A model generated the notes under the pieces. It saw nothing but the letters and a program-made list of their open reading frames with translations, was not told where the DNA came from and did not search any database. From positions 6,758,001 to 6,822,000 of the forward strand of contig NC_079885.1 of assembly GCF_029227915.1 (NCBI RefSeq): 64,000 bases of DNA. Direction: 5' to 3'. The position numbers were made by a program, and so were the translations under genes. The stretch is from Hydractinia symbiolongicarpus (Eukaryota > Cnidaria > Hydrozoa > Anthoathecata > Hydractiniidae). Shown here piece after piece: positions 14,701-24,460 of this stretch. Each line of letters starts with the position of its first letter. Within the stretch, counting starts at the first letter, position 1.

Positions 14701-17700
14701 CCATTGATTCACAGTCTATTGATGTCATAGTCCTAGACGAAGCACCACCCAAAATCAAATGCAAACCTCCTAAGGAAACGAAAGACGATGCTTACCAAAT
14801 TATGTGCAAAGTTGAAGGTGCAAAGGCAGATGCTATCAAGTTAATCAATAACATTGATGATGCAGGTAAAAGAAAATAACAGGGTTCATATAGAACCTGG
14901 AAAACCTGAAAAATGGTTGAATTTGTGTTAAAATCAGAGAAAACATAGAAAAGTCAAGAAATTTTGTTTAAATTTTCTAGAAATTCTAATTTTTTCAAGT
15001 AATATTTCTTTTAAAAAAAATTTTTTCTGAATTTTATTGAAACAAACCATTCAGTGTAGTTAGTGTCTTTTTTTTATTCCGTTTTCATTCTTTATCATGA
15101 CCATTCTGCGCTGACAATGCAATTGGATTTTGAATGTTTTATTCAGTGTCAAAAATTGTGAGGGAAAATCTTCTGATGTCAGGGAATTTTATTTTGAAAA
15201 TCTTGTAGGAACCCTTTACATGTTCTACAATGAGCATCATTAAAGGACCTTTGAATGAAATACCTTTTATGTTACTACTTTACTTAATTTTGTCAGCATT
15301 AAGCTTTTATTGTTTTCAGTATTACTGCTAAAGTCATACTCACTATCAAAGCTGCTGTAGGGAAGGAAGTTTTTCCTTTTAACGCACTAAAATTTTATAT
15401 TACCGTTTAGACTTCGCCGTTGATTTAAATTCGACGAAGGCCCAAAAGACTATACAAATTAAGAGGGTTGGCAAAAAGATAGTTAAAGGCGGTTTCGACA
15501 GAGAAGTTAACATCATCAAGATGCATCTCAAAAAAGAATGGCTTACTGAGAATTCGAAATATAAATTTGAAGCCAGTGCGAAGAACGAGAATGGTGAAAG
15601 TGAGCCTGCTGTGGTTGTAGTTGAACACTCTGGTCCTCCAACTGGCTGTACGTATACTGTTGTTTTTATACTGTACAAATGAAGGGAATAACTTTAAGAA
15701 ATGCTCAGGGTTTTATTGGGCACCTTAAGATTTAGGACAGTTCAGTAGTTTTTATTTATTTATTTATTTATTAAAAACGAATATTCTTACAGGATAGCCA
15801 TTCAAAAACTAAATATATAATATAGATTGGTCCTGTGTAATTTTTGATTGAAAAGAGGGCAAAAAGTAAAAGAATAATGAAAAAATAAAATAAATAAATA
15901 TACAAACAAAAAATGAGAACATAAGTAATAAAAGAGAGTAAAATTTAAAATATAAATATTAAAAAGTGTGTGGTTACTTAAACCTTAAAAAATTATTTAT
16001 ATAAGTTTAAAAAAACCTTGTCTGATTTCGCGGAACGAATTGCTTAGTTTTTATGTCGAAATTTGCACTAATACTTAATTTCGAGAAATTTTAGTCATCC
16101 GCAAAATGAAGCATTTTGGAACCATTTTTCAACCAGTTCCGCAAAAAAAAAGTTATCTGTTGGTTAGAAAGACAGGAGTTTGAATAACTATTATTATTCT
16201 TAGGTATACTCAGTGTTTCTCCGATGGAGGGCATAGCATTTGACACGAAATTTGAAGCTTTTGTTGAAGGCTGTAGTACTGGTGATGACGGAGAAGAAGA
16301 AGACGAAGAAAATGACGATGAGGACGGATTGGAGTATCAAATTGGACCAGTTTTGGATGGCAAGTTGACTGCTGAACCATTCAGTGGGGAGTTCGAACAA
16401 AATCTTGATGTTCTACCACCAGGTGAACCTTTTATTAGAAATTCGCGAGCACAAATTGCATTAAGGCTAAACTTAATTTAAGTTGTCCCGAGAATAACGG
16501 AGAAATTCTCCTTTTAATTTAATGCTAGTTCATAAAACTGGAGAAAAGTAGGGCTTAAAAAGAAATTGGTGCTCAAGCTCCTATTCAAGTAACATAAAAT
16601 GCTCCTTTTGACTGAAATGTTTTAGATGCTCAGCAATTAAAAAGAAAGTTTATTTTTAACTAATCTTTTTTATCTCTATAAAATAGTCGTATATTATATG
16701 TTCAAGATGGCTGCGCGCTGGTTCATTCCGGGTCCTCCTAAGTGTTAATAATTTACTGACGGACGAAACGTTTTTTTTTTTCCACGAGATAGGGACAAGT
16801 TGTAAAGAAAGTCGTGAATATATAAAAAAAACATTAATACCATCTTTATATTGGCATAATCTGTTTTTATGTGATCCTCTAAGAATCAACATTTCATTTT
16901 ATAGGCGATGGTTCTCGTGGACAACTAAAAATTAGAGCGATAGTCAGAAATAGAAGGGGGAAATTTGTTAAATTGGAAAAAACAGTGAACTGCACTAAGC
17001 CTAATATTGAAAACAAAGAAATCTTCAGGCAGAGAAATAACGAAACAAGAATAAATCTTGAAAATGGAAACTATGAAAAAGCTGCAAGTAAGTCCTTTTA
17101 TTTTTTCGTGTTAGGTTTTTTCATTGTTTGTTTGTTTGTACGTCCGTCTATTTTTACTTATTACCAATAGTATATCGCCGCCCTGGCAAAAGTAGGTTAT
17201 TTCACCAGTCAGAAACCGTCCAACTTTGACATTTAGATTACATTGCAAAAACCAACGAGGGTGTTGTAAAACTCCAGGATGAAAAAAACAAAGATAAAAC
17301 TCAATGTGAGCAACTTTCTGATGAAGCAAAAGTTCGGCGCAGTGAAAGTGCTGAACAGGTAATTCTTATTAGCGTTAAGTTTGTTTTGTTTTTTGCATTG
17401 ACGCTATGTTTTTGTGTAAATTGCAGAATATTTGGCGCAGCCGCGATATGTGGTGCATAGGCAAGAGAATACGTTATTTTTTTGCTGGTAATATATATGA
17501 GCGATAACTGCATAACAAACCACTTCCGGATTGTTGCCTACAAACCGCCTATATTTTTTTTTCAGATGACATGTTCTAATTTATATGTTTACGTGCAAAT
17601 ATAGCATCCACTCTGTTTTTCTGTGGTTATTTCTGTCACATCTCTACCCTTTTTGAATTGCTTTGTCTTTTAAGTGTTATAATAGCCTGTGAATTAATAC

Positions 17701-20700
17701 TATTTTATAGATGGCACAGGCGTCCAATCCAAACCTGGGAAAAGCTAGTGTTTTATCAGGTGTGGCAGCTCTTGTGCGGAAAAACTGTCCCAAGGATGAA
17801 ATTGTGTCTGATAATCAAAAGGCAGCAGTTGTATCTTCCTTGAAAAATATGAAAGAACAGAAAGCGGTAAATTATTTTTTCCTGTCGTTTTTTTCGTTTC
17901 AACAACCTTTAACGTTATTACCGGCGTTGACCTAATTTTTGACCTTTTTACCGTCGTTTTTTAAGCTTTTACCGTCGATGTCATGGTCTTCGACGTGTCT
18001 AGTCTGACGTTTTTATCGTTGTTGTCGAAGTGTTTTCGCCGATACCTTTGTCGCAGTCTTCGTCAGTGTTATAGTTTTTATTAGCCTTGATATCAAAAAT
18101 TGTCATAGTTTTCATTTTTTTATATTTTTGCCCATTTAATGTTAAGATACCCTTTATATTTGCTGTCGTAGTTGTTGTTGTAGTTGTTAAAAATTCCCCT
18201 CCGGACGCATTTTTAACTACATTTCTCCACAAGAGCGATCAATTGTTTAGACAGGCGACTCCTTGTTTTAGGCCCCCGCAAGACGTAGGAGAAGAAGCGT
18301 AGGCGAAGAAGAAGGCAACGAAGAAGAAAGCGCTTCCTTTGTTAGCGAAGCTGAGGTGAGTTGTTTTCCGTATTTTACAACCATTCATTAACGATAAACA
18401 AAAATAAAAATGTGTTAACCTTTCAGGAAAAGCTTGATCATATTGTTTTTACGAACAATCCTCATAAACTTTTAACCCTATTCGGTCCGGGGTAATTCGA
18501 ACATATTATGACAGGGAGAGGGGAGGATCCGCCTCACCTTCATTGCTTTTGGCAGCGTTGTCCTACTTAAATTAAACATGGCACACTTATAGTGCGGCAT
18601 GAAAGAAACAAAATGGCAGCAATAAATCTTTGCTTATGTCAGCATTTTTTCTGTGACGTCGAAAGTTTGAAATTTTTCTGTTATACCACTGTCTGCTTAA
18701 AATTAAATTACTTACGTTTTAGAGCGAATTTTTACCCTCCGTTTAAGGTTTCTGACAGCTAAATGTTTCGGTTTTTATATAGATCTCATGAATATAAAAA
18801 ATTGCACGAAAATCCGATTTTTCCTGTTTGCTAAAATTCGAAAATATCGTATATAATCAAATTAATCACGTGACCAAAACTCTCAGAAATAACCCACCGA
18901 AATAAAGTTAGTTTCAAATCCTACAGATAATCTTAACGAAAGTTATTATATTTCTCAGATTTAAGTATTTTATAGAGATTTCTAAGGGTAGTTTCGAATT
19001 ATTGCTCTATCTAAAGCTGTAAGTATGGGACCTAAATATTTGGAATACAGGTGCTTTATAGATAAATATAAAAACTGAGTAGATATCATTACAGCATAGC
19101 AAAAAAGAGTTATTAAAAAAAAACGGCAGGGTGGATTGGACTGAATAGGGTTAAACCACCACCACTAGCTCGACTATCGCTTTAGTTACTACTCAAATTC
19201 ATCACCCCAAATGCAACATCCAAAATTTTATCTTATACCATAGGTTCTGAGTTTTGTTGAAACTCATAACAATCTTCTCCTACCAGTTGGCTACACAGAC
19301 ACTGACACTTCTGCTAAACAAGATTTTATTGAAGAGTTGCCTTACTATCTCAAATCGCTATGCGACAGCTTGATTTCTGATCCACTCAATGCTACAGCAG
19401 AACATATTTCACTGCATGCTTCCAGGCTGGATAATTTGACGGAGATGACATTAACTACACCCCTTGGTGACGCCATCATGATAAACGGCGAAATTGCTAA
19501 TAAATATAGCTACTGGAATTGTTCGTCAGCTGACTACTGCGATGGAGTGTTTTTTGTTGCTTCATCGGTGAGTATTTTTATGTTTTTTATCTAAACAATT
19601 GATGACACAAAAAGTAAGTGGTCTTAGTAACTGAGACAGACCTACTTTTAATTCAAAACGACCTAAAATTTACAGATTTTACCTTTGTTTCAAAGTAAGT
19701 TTTACCCAAAGCCAACTCATGTTCTACAATCCTGGCCAAAATTGTTGATAAAATTTCCAATGCAACATAAGTTCATAAGATAAACAAAGATGCAAGCCCC
19801 CCTCTCTCTCCCCATTTCAATGTTAAAGACAATGGCTGGCTGTGGATTGAGTGGCCAGCTGCATTTTTCAAACTGTTACAATGACTTCAAAATTGAAATG
19901 GGGGGAGAGGGGAACTGGAAACTAGCTAGTATTCTATAAGTGAAAACTTGCACTGTTTTAGTATACACATAGCATAATTTTGCTGGCTAGTTTATGTCAA
20001 CAAAACAGAGAATCTCTACATATGAAACACAGAAACAAAAAAGATAATAAACTCACATGTGTTGGGCCTTTTCTCAACCAATTTTGGCCAGGATTGTAGG
20101 TCCCAAATAGTTTTCATGCTCTATTTTTTTACGGTATATATGTCGGGTGTTTTCAGCTCTTTATCTTTTTTCAGCTTACCTTTGATGCTTTAAGTCTGAC
20201 GGAGCCAAGCTCTGATTTCACACTGGTTTCTAACTTGGTCAAAGCTGAATTTGCAAATCCAACTGGAGAAGGTGTGGACGGAACTTATGACTTCATCCAA
20301 GACGAGTCAATACCGTCTAATACAAAAGTTACTCTGGATATCTCAGCGCACAACATTACTGGAACTGTACTAGTAAGTGGCATATTTACTTACCTTAACC
20401 CACTTCCAACCAAGATATATCTTGTTTTTCTGAAGTCCTGTCAGGAGGTCAGGAAATCCAAAAATTGTCAGAAATTTTGTAAATATTGTCAAATATCATA
20501 TGCCATAAAAATGATTTAAGTGGATGAAACAGTTCAGTTTTAGTATGGTCACAACCTGTACTGCATATAAAACCCAACTTTACCAACATTTTTATTTTTA
20601 TGTTTCTAACCTTTTTAGTGTCATGTGTGGCACGAAGGGGTGTGGTCATCTGACCATTGCAGTACATTAAACGCTGATAATATGAATGGCAATGCTGACT

Positions 20701-22679
20701 GCAAATGTTATAAGCATGGATTCATCGCTGCATTTGATGTGCCAGAAATCATCCAATCGCTTGAGGAAACCACTACCACCTTTGCTCCTACCACTAACCA
20801 ACAGTCTGTTAACTCCAGCGTAACAATCACCACCACCACAAGAAATGATAACAGCAACCCAACCACCACCACAACCACTCGTTCCACAACAACCAAAAAG
20901 ATTAGTCCTGAATTGAACCGAGAGTCCACACTTTCATTTAAATTTAACGCTGTTTTCAATGACGTTATCGACAAATTTGGCAACAAGACCGCCGCTGAGA
21001 AATACATTTGCGATACAGTTCGAAACGACCTGAAGTTAAACAGCGAAGATATACGACGCTGTGATATCAGCAGTGGTAGTGTGATTGTCGTTCTTGTGCT
21101 GTATCAAAACGAAGAAGATACCAACTCGACCTTGCAACAGTTTGGAACTCTGGTTCAAACCAACACTTTCACTGTGGAGCTACCTGATGGGACAAAGATG
21201 CATACCATCGAAGATTCTGCTTTGCTTAATGGACAGCAACACAGCGTAGAGCTACCTGATGCAGATGATGATGATGAGGACGATGAAAACTACGGGGTGG
21301 TGATTGGTGTTGTTGTTGCTTTGCTCGTCGTGGGTGTCATCATAATCATCGTGATTGTTGTTGTCGTGAAGCAGAAGAAAACAAAGAAGGTAGTAGTGAG
21401 CTATATTGGGGGTTAGCTTTAATAATTTCTAGGGATACACCCTGTTAATTGTTTACAGGAGGGGCTACAAAGGCGATTCTGAGCGTTTGAAGCTCCTATT
21501 TCAGCTACAGAATCCGCTTTTGAGATTACCGCCCAAGTAGACTTCAACCTTATGGAGAAATGGAACCCATGACCTCCTTGATGTTCGTTTTCTGATTACG
21601 TAGCCGTTTCGTAATTCATCACGTTTTAAACTTATATTTCAAATGTCCCCGATGACGCTACACATCTTTTATAAGCCACCGAGTTGTTAAAAGTCGAAGC
21701 TTAGATTTGGTTCAAAATTTAAGCAACCACTAAGCGACTTCCGAAGCTAAAAATTTGAATAATTAGGCAAGTGAAGTTTACTTGTATATAATATACCGTG
21801 CAGCTTCTGTAACAGTTTCTTAAAAGAATATTTTTTTATAATAAATAATAAGATGAAGCGCGCAAGTAAAAAAATAGCACTTCTGCATTGCCGCATGAAG
21901 ACGAAATAAAATTGCTTTTAAACCATCCTTTTAATATCTTGATTATATACTAAAATTATTATAATAAACCAAACACAAATATGGATAGAAATTGTTTTGT
22001 GCCACAATTTTTTTCTTTCTTTTATTGTTGTCTCTAACATAGTGTTTTAGTGGGGAAATAGACCATAAGAACATTGGATTTTATAATTTAACTATGCCAA
22101 TGATTTGCTTTATATTTTTCGAAGTTTGTGTTTAGTCTTTAAAACACTTGTGTTATTGTCGTTATGTAAACATGCAGCAAGCGCGACACAACGAACTGGT
22201 TGAAAGGGCCAAGAAAACAATCTTGGTTATTTTTGTGTTTTCTTTGTTTAAAAAGAAAACATTTAAAATATTATTAAGGGGGTCTAAAGGTCTGGACGTT
22301 TCTTCGAAGTGTGTACGCGGTCATTTAGTAATGCAATTCTTTTATATAATTTTTAGGTCGCCCCATCTCCCTATCCAAGTTATGCTCAAATGAGAAGTCC
22401 AGACACTCAGGAAAAGCAGAATCCTCAGAGTCATGCAGGATACGAAAATTTAAGACAATCGCCTGAAGGTAGGAAATTAATAATACATCGTTTTGTTCGT
22501 CAGAAAGTACCTTAATCCGCCCTCGGGCGTTAATGTTTTACAGGCGTTTTAATGCAGATTCAGGGAAACGTTATTGCTTATAGGAAAAAGTTGTAGTGAG
22601 TTGTTTACCTATTGCTTCTTTCATTTTAGGTATACGCGCCGAGCCTGGTATCAATAACCCCACATATAACAGTGAATGA
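2319..22679 (+). CDS. Gene A: single-pass REJ/GAIN/SEA-like cell-surface receptor (5' incomplete)
   Basis: Exons read by hand: 2319-2799, 3073-3276, 6256-6475, 6618-6765, 7098-7351, 8020-8719, 8976-9209, 9630-9810, 9894-10161, 10378-10682, 10827-10981, 11738-11912, 12740-12903, 13591-13730, 13848-13959, 14114-14333, 14663-14865, 15411-15647, 16204-16422, 16905-17087, 17237-17358, 17711-17866, 18272-18355, 19244-19567, 20175-20372, 20619-21389, 22357-22468, 22630-22679 (TGA). The joined frame is open for 2205 codons. All introns seen are GT-AG. The ATG must be in an unseen upstream exon, because exon 1 opens in phase with a hydrophobic run (V-V-L-V-F-G-V-L-S) that looks like the end of a signal peptide. 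Approximate residues: tandem repeats 15-144, W-D-G-S module 436-668, C-G-x-C region 669-807, IPT-like 897-1050, REJ 1050-1601, furin-type site about 1697-1703, GAIN/GPS 1723-1935, SEA-like domain, one transmembrane helix about 2115-2140, tail with N-P-T-Y. The likely role is a surface receptor or adhesion molecule; no ligand can be inferred. Family assignment is good for REJ and the GPS-like part and weaker for the other modules. Confidence 0.85.
2363..2752 (+). repeat. 39-bp coding minisatellite, 10 copies
   Basis: The unit begins around ACACATCCCCCAATGAAAAC. The period is exactly 39 bp, so copy-number changes keep the reading frame. The seven central copies differ by only a few synonymous or A/G changes. 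Confidence 0.95.
3073..7351 (+). CDS. Gene A exons 2-5: conserved N-terminal globular region
   Basis: Exons 3073-3276, 6256-6475, 6618-6765 and 7098-7351 correspond to gene B exons 8-11 with the same phases (2, 2, 0, 1, 0). The region starts with a helical segment (L-L-K-I-L-I-D-T-K-I in gene A), continues with beta-rich sequence, and ends with a Y-x-P-P-Y-N-S motif shared by both genes (gene A Y-I-P-P-Y-N-S, gene B Y-R-P-P-Y-N-S). I do not recognise a named domain; its regular Cys residues and extracellular position suggest a disulfide-bonded module. The long second intron (3277-6255) holds the nested LINE relics. Confidence 0.75.
3480..5420 (-). pseudogene. Decayed non-LTR retrotransposon (LINE) with reverse transcriptase, minus strand
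   Basis: Reading the minus strand, 3510-3848 gives the typical C-terminal part of a non-LTR reverse transcriptase region (F-G-K-K-V-F then K-V-W-N-N-L-P). About 4590-5240 gives core RT sequence including D-L-K-K-A-F-D-T-V-H-H-K and, nearer its start, K-A-T-G-L-D then P-I-F-K-S-G-N-K-T-D. Stops and frame changes break it. It is split by a + strand LINE fragment at about 4020-4490. It lies in gene A intron 2, antisense to the gene. The family is Jockey/CR1-like in appearance, but the clade is not certain. Confidence 0.75.
4020..4490 (+). pseudogene. LINE 3' fragment (RTE/CR1-like tail), nested insertion
   Basis: An open stretch from 4047 to 4466 encodes a sequence beginning L-Y-G-S-E-T-W-A and containing R-L-N-W-L-G-H-L-E-R-M and K-P-R-G-R-P-R-K-T-W. 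These are hallmarks of the C-terminal end of non-LTR reverse-transcriptase proteins. It ends with a short (ATG)n/(GAT)n tail at 4477-4490, as expected for the 3' end of such a retroelement. Only the 3' end is present (5'-truncated). It sits inside the minus-strand LINE, so it inserted later. Confidence 0.8.
8020..8719 (+). CDS. Gene A exon 6: beta-sandwich module with W-D-G-S motif
   Basis: A 700-bp exon (phase 0 in, phase 1 out), equivalent to gene B exon 12. The second half follows the pattern G-I-x-I, G-x-F-Q/E-Y/F-K-C, then L-L-L, then C-x-(I/L)-R-F, then W-D-G-S. This resembles an Ig-like or cadherin-like surface module found in many animal and bacterial cell-surface proteins, where the usual motifs are G-x-W-x-Y, L-R-F-x-P and A-W-D-G-S. 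The last 30 codons are Cys-rich (C-D-E-C-S-L-Y-E-C-K-P-K-C) and start the next region. The domain name is tentative; the exon itself is secure because it is open and conserved in the paralogue. Confidence 0.75.
8976..10161 (+). CDS. Gene A exons 7-9: Cys-rich C-G-x-C region
   Basis: Exons 8976-9209, 9630-9810 and 9894-10161. The first ends with C-G-V-C-V-G-G-R-T-G and begins with a weaker version of the same motif (C-D-E-C-I-L-G-K-T-G). In gene B the first copy is intact (C-G-I-C-Y-G-G-S-T-G). The second exon opens with L-N-S-C-G-K-C in both genes. Such C-G-x-C-x-G repeats occur in extracellular proteins as small disulfide-stabilised spacers. The third exon carries R-x-x-C-I-S-R-x-x-Y-x-S-C-x-P-G in gene A and a matching segment in gene B, then a beta-rich stretch leading to the IPT-like part. 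Confidence 0.8.
10378..10981 (+). CDS. Gene A exons 10-11: IPT/TIG-like domain and Cys-rich linker
   Basis: Exons 10378-10682 and 10827-10981. The start (Y-F-C-K-F-G-S, then H-N-A-T-H-V-L-C-Q-Y, then I-K-I-I-S-C, then V-L-F-M-N-V) fits the strand pattern of IPT/TIG domains, where an F-C-x-F-G motif is followed by a T-x-(I/L/V)-x-C motif and a V-x-F strand. Gene B has the equivalent Y-F-C-Q-F, H-N-T-T-H-L-R-C-Y and I-S-V-N-V. The second exon carries C-F-A-C-P-G and ends with a Cys-containing linker (E-T-K-C-A-I-G-G). The IPT assignment is by motif only. Confidence 0.65.
11738..17087 (+). CDS. Gene A exons 12-20: REJ (receptor for egg jelly) region
   Basis: Exons 11738-11912, 12740-12903, 13591-13730, 13848-13959, 14114-14333, 14663-14865, 15411-15647, 16204-16422, 16905-17087. 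REJ regions in polycystin-1 relatives start with Cys followed by alternating strands and a W-(S/T)-V motif. Here C-G-N-L-K-L is followed by V-R-W-S-V. A second such unit has K-S-C-N-A-R-K-L-E-Y-K-W-I-V. A fibronectin-III-like part ends in Y-K-F-E-A-S-A. Then comes V-S-P-M-E-G-I-A-F-D-T-K-F, which matches the S-P-x-x-G-x-A-L-x-T-x-F motif of REJ domains, followed by L-E-Y-Q-I-G and L-P-P-G. A run of acidic residues (16285-16330) is inserted just before L-E-Y-Q-I-G; gene B lacks it. In sperm and kidney proteins this region is extracellular and implicated in adhesion. Confidence 0.8.
11935..12045. repeat. 61-bp tandem duplication in gene A intron 12
   Basis: Two nearly identical copies begin at CTTCAATTGAACGAT at 11935 and 11996, just downstream of the exon 12 donor (11913). 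They differ by few substitutions. No coding potential. Confidence 0.85.
17237..17866 (+). CDS. Gene A exons 21-22: helical segment before the GAIN region
   Basis: Exons 17237-17358 and 17711-17866. The sequence is polar and helical (for example E-V-V-S-D-N-Q-like pattern D-E-I-V-S-D-N-Q-K-A-A-V). In polycystin-1-like and adhesion-GPCR-like proteins such helices make up GAIN subdomain A, which precedes the beta-sandwich ending in the GPS. The gene B counterpart is exons 27-28. The assignment rests on position and pattern. Confidence 0.65.
18272..18355 (+). CDS. Gene A exon 23: polybasic (furin-type) cassette exon
   Basis: An 84-bp exon, phase 0 at both ends, encoding A-P-A-R-R-R-R-R-S-V-G-E-E-E-G-N-E-E-E and then Ser-rich sequence. 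R-R-R-R-R followed by Ser fits the R-x-(K/R)-R proprotein convertase pattern, and the acidic run after it would be exposed. Gene B exon 29 has the same design (R-R-K-R-R then A-I-E-E-D). Because the exon is a multiple of three with phase-0 ends, skipping it would remove the site without a frameshift. Confidence 0.8.
19244..20372 (+). CDS. Gene A exons 24-25: GAIN-like domain
   Basis: Exons 19244-19567 and 20175-20372, both phase 0. The first begins with a helical stretch (V-L-S-F-V-E-T-H-N-N-L-L) and has a short motif W-N-C-S-S-A-D-Y-C-D-G. The second is beta-rich with N-I-T-G-T-V-L leading straight into the GPS-like exon. The order helices, beta strands, then C-x-W-x-x-x-x-W is the GAIN plan. 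Sequence conservation is low, and the call depends largely on the GPS-like motif that follows. Confidence 0.65.
19725..20098. mobile_element. Tc1/mariner-type MITE with 18-bp TIRs
   Basis: A perfect inverted repeat CAATCCTGGCCAAAATTG at 19727-19744 pairs with 20079-20096. Each end is flanked by TA (19725-19726 and 20097-20098), as expected for a Tc1/mariner target site. An internal inverted repeat (CTCTCCCCATTTCAAT pairing with ATTGAAATGGGGGGAGAG) adds secondary structure. No transposase is present. It sits in gene A intron 24. Confidence 0.8.
20619..21389 (+). CDS. Gene A exon 26: degenerate GPS, Thr-rich linker, SEA-like domain and transmembrane helix
   Basis: The exon starts C-H-V-W-H-E-G-V-W-S-S-D-H-C and continues to C-K-C-Y-K-H-G-F. 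This has the two Trp and four Cys of a GPS motif, but the usual H-L-(T/S) cleavage triad is replaced by H-G-F. A Thr-rich linker (T-T-T-R-N-D, T-T-T-T-T-T-R-S) follows. Next is a SEA-like domain (F-N-A-V-F-N-D-V-I-D-K-F, then R-C-D-I-S-S-G-S-V-I-V-V-L-V) whose G-S-V-I-V resembles the G-S-V-V-V self-cleavage motif of mucin SEA domains. An acidic patch leads to one hydrophobic helix (about 21292-21372) rich in Val and Ile, then K-Q-K-K-T-K-K as a stop-transfer signal. Reading through the donor at 21390 would give a short tail ending at TAG 21414-21416. Confidence 0.8.
21462..21605 (-). mobile_element. tRNA-derived SINE, copy 1
   Basis: In gene A intron 26, antisense to the gene. It is clearly related to the copy at 43205-43370: both share GCTCCTATTTCAGCTACAGA or its close variant, then the part that reads on the minus strand as a tRNA-like GGGTTC(G/C)AT B box. 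This copy has a damaged B box (GGGTTCCAT). No protein is encoded. Confidence 0.55.
22357..22679 (+). CDS. Gene A exons 27-28: cytoplasmic tail with N-P-T-Y
   Basis: Exons 22357-22468 and 22630-22679. The tail is about 52 residues, starts V-A-P-S-P-Y-P-S-Y-A-Q-M, includes Y-E-N-L, and ends N-N-P-T-Y-N-S-E before TGA. N-P-x-Y is a known signal for PTB-domain binding and clathrin-coated-pit uptake, and Y-x-x-L/M patterns can also bind adaptors or SH2 domains. Gene B has an unrelated middle part but the same N-P-T-Y near its end, so this motif is probably functional. Confidence 0.85.
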
Positions 22680-22902
22680 ATCAACTTACCATGTCCACAC
22701 TGTATGTAGTGGACAAAACTCGTACAAAAATGTTGCTTTAGATATTGTTTTAAAGGGTTTCGATTTAGCATGAAAATTTTTAATAACCACAATTAAGTGT
22801 TTGCACTTTTTTAAAAAAAAAAAGAAAAGAAGTTTATTCCGTGGGGTCGAGCACAGTGGTCCCTTGCTCGTTTTCCTCTCCTTCGAAAATTTCTATTTCT
22901 CA

Positions 22903-22908
22903 AATAAA
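22903..22908 (+). promoter_or_regulatory. Poly(A) signal candidate, gene A
   Basis: AATAAA, 224 bp after the gene A stop codon. Further AATAAA copies occur around 23090. No transcript data are available to choose between them. Confidence 0.45.
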
Positions 22909-24307
22909 ATTTCCAGGTCTTCTCGAGTTTGTGATTTTTATTTTGTTTAAATCTTCGAAAACATTACATCGGACGAAAATTTAGAAAGCAAGATATCTTA
23001 CCCGACATTTTGCGATGCGATACCCCGGGTTTACTTCTCGTTTTAGTACTTTGTATTATATTATTGTGTTTATATGTATATGCGTTTGTAAATAAATGGC
23101 GAATTTTATTAATAAGCTTTTGTTATAAACAGAGCTCGTGCAGAGTTTGGAAAAAGCTGGAAGTGATGAACTTTAGATTAAACAGTTAAGAAAAATCTAA
23201 AATAATAAGATAATTCCAAGTGAAATTTTAAAAATCTAACTGACAGGTAATAGATTTTATTTTGATCCTTTGGCAAAGTAAATGGTGAATGGATCAATGT
23301 CTTCAACACGGTGATAAATTTTGTTATGGATGAATGAAAAATCCTGGGTATTTTTTTTTTCCGAATCTGTTCGAACGTTAAAGTAATATACAATTTTTTT
23401 AGAAAGCTTTTTAAAAAGTTTGCGTTGTGTTAAGAATTTTAACATTGTATATAGAATGTTTTGCATATATTTAAGATGTGTTATTTTATTCGGAATGTAT
23501 GCAGGGTAAATATGTTAACTAATTAGTTTTTCTCTAAGAATCGTCTTTAGACAGATGAGAATTTGGTTAAGTATTTCTTTTTTGATTAAAGGCTGGTTTA
23601 CTTATGCCTTGCATATATATTTAGGGCTGTATCTTCATTGCTATATTGTATAATACACCTAGTTTAATGTGAGAAAAAATGAAGAAAAACGTATCCGGTT
23701 TTTTGTTTATTTGTATTTACCTTTTGTGGAAAATCCACACACTAAACTTTCTTCATAGCGCGATGTCTCTCTTTTTATCGGCACAGCAAGACGACCCATT
23801 TTTTTCTATTATTGTTGTTGTTGTTGTTGTTATTAAACGAGATTGGAATGAATAAATAAACACGTTTAAAATATTAATAAAATACTAATATCCTGAACAT
23901 AATTTCAAAATGGTAGTTTTCTAGCCAGCCAATCGATAAAAAGCTTTAATTAATTTTTCTTCTTAGTTGATAGTCTTAGAAAACTATATTCCTGCATTTT
24001 GTAAGAAAATTACGTCTCGCTCCTGAACATGCTAGAAATAAAACGATAAATACATACATCGACAAGCAATAGAACGTTTTATGCCGGCATCTTTATTAAA
24101 AGAGATCTATTTACATCGTTAATGGTTAATACTTTAATATATACAAAAATACGTGAGCAAAAAGAAGGCACGAGTTGCCTTATCACCAAGCCATGTTTTT
24201 AAGCAAAAAGAAATAGAGTTTAAATAATATTTAATATAAATGTCAAGTATAGTAAAGAAATATTCTAACTATATTGATTAAACAAATGACAAGTGTGTAT
24301 CTAAAAA

Positions 24308-24330
24308 TCTGTATTGTAATGCCCGTATAC

Positions 24331-24397
<67 letters not shown>

Positions 24398-24460
24398 ACG
24401 CAAAATGGTAGCTTAGCTGTGACGGGCGAACCCGTGGATTTTCCATGGGCTAACGACAAG
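24308..24460 (+). mobile_element. Helitron-like non-autonomous element, copy 1, with (GTCT)n expansion
   Basis: Starts with TC (TCTGTATTGTAATGCCCG), has a GTCT run expanded to about 16 units (24332-24396), then CACGCAAAATGG, and ends with the hairpin arms CCCGTGG and CCATGGG, followed by TAACGACAAG. The canonical family end is CTAG; here it is CAAG. No coding capacity. Confidence 0.65.
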
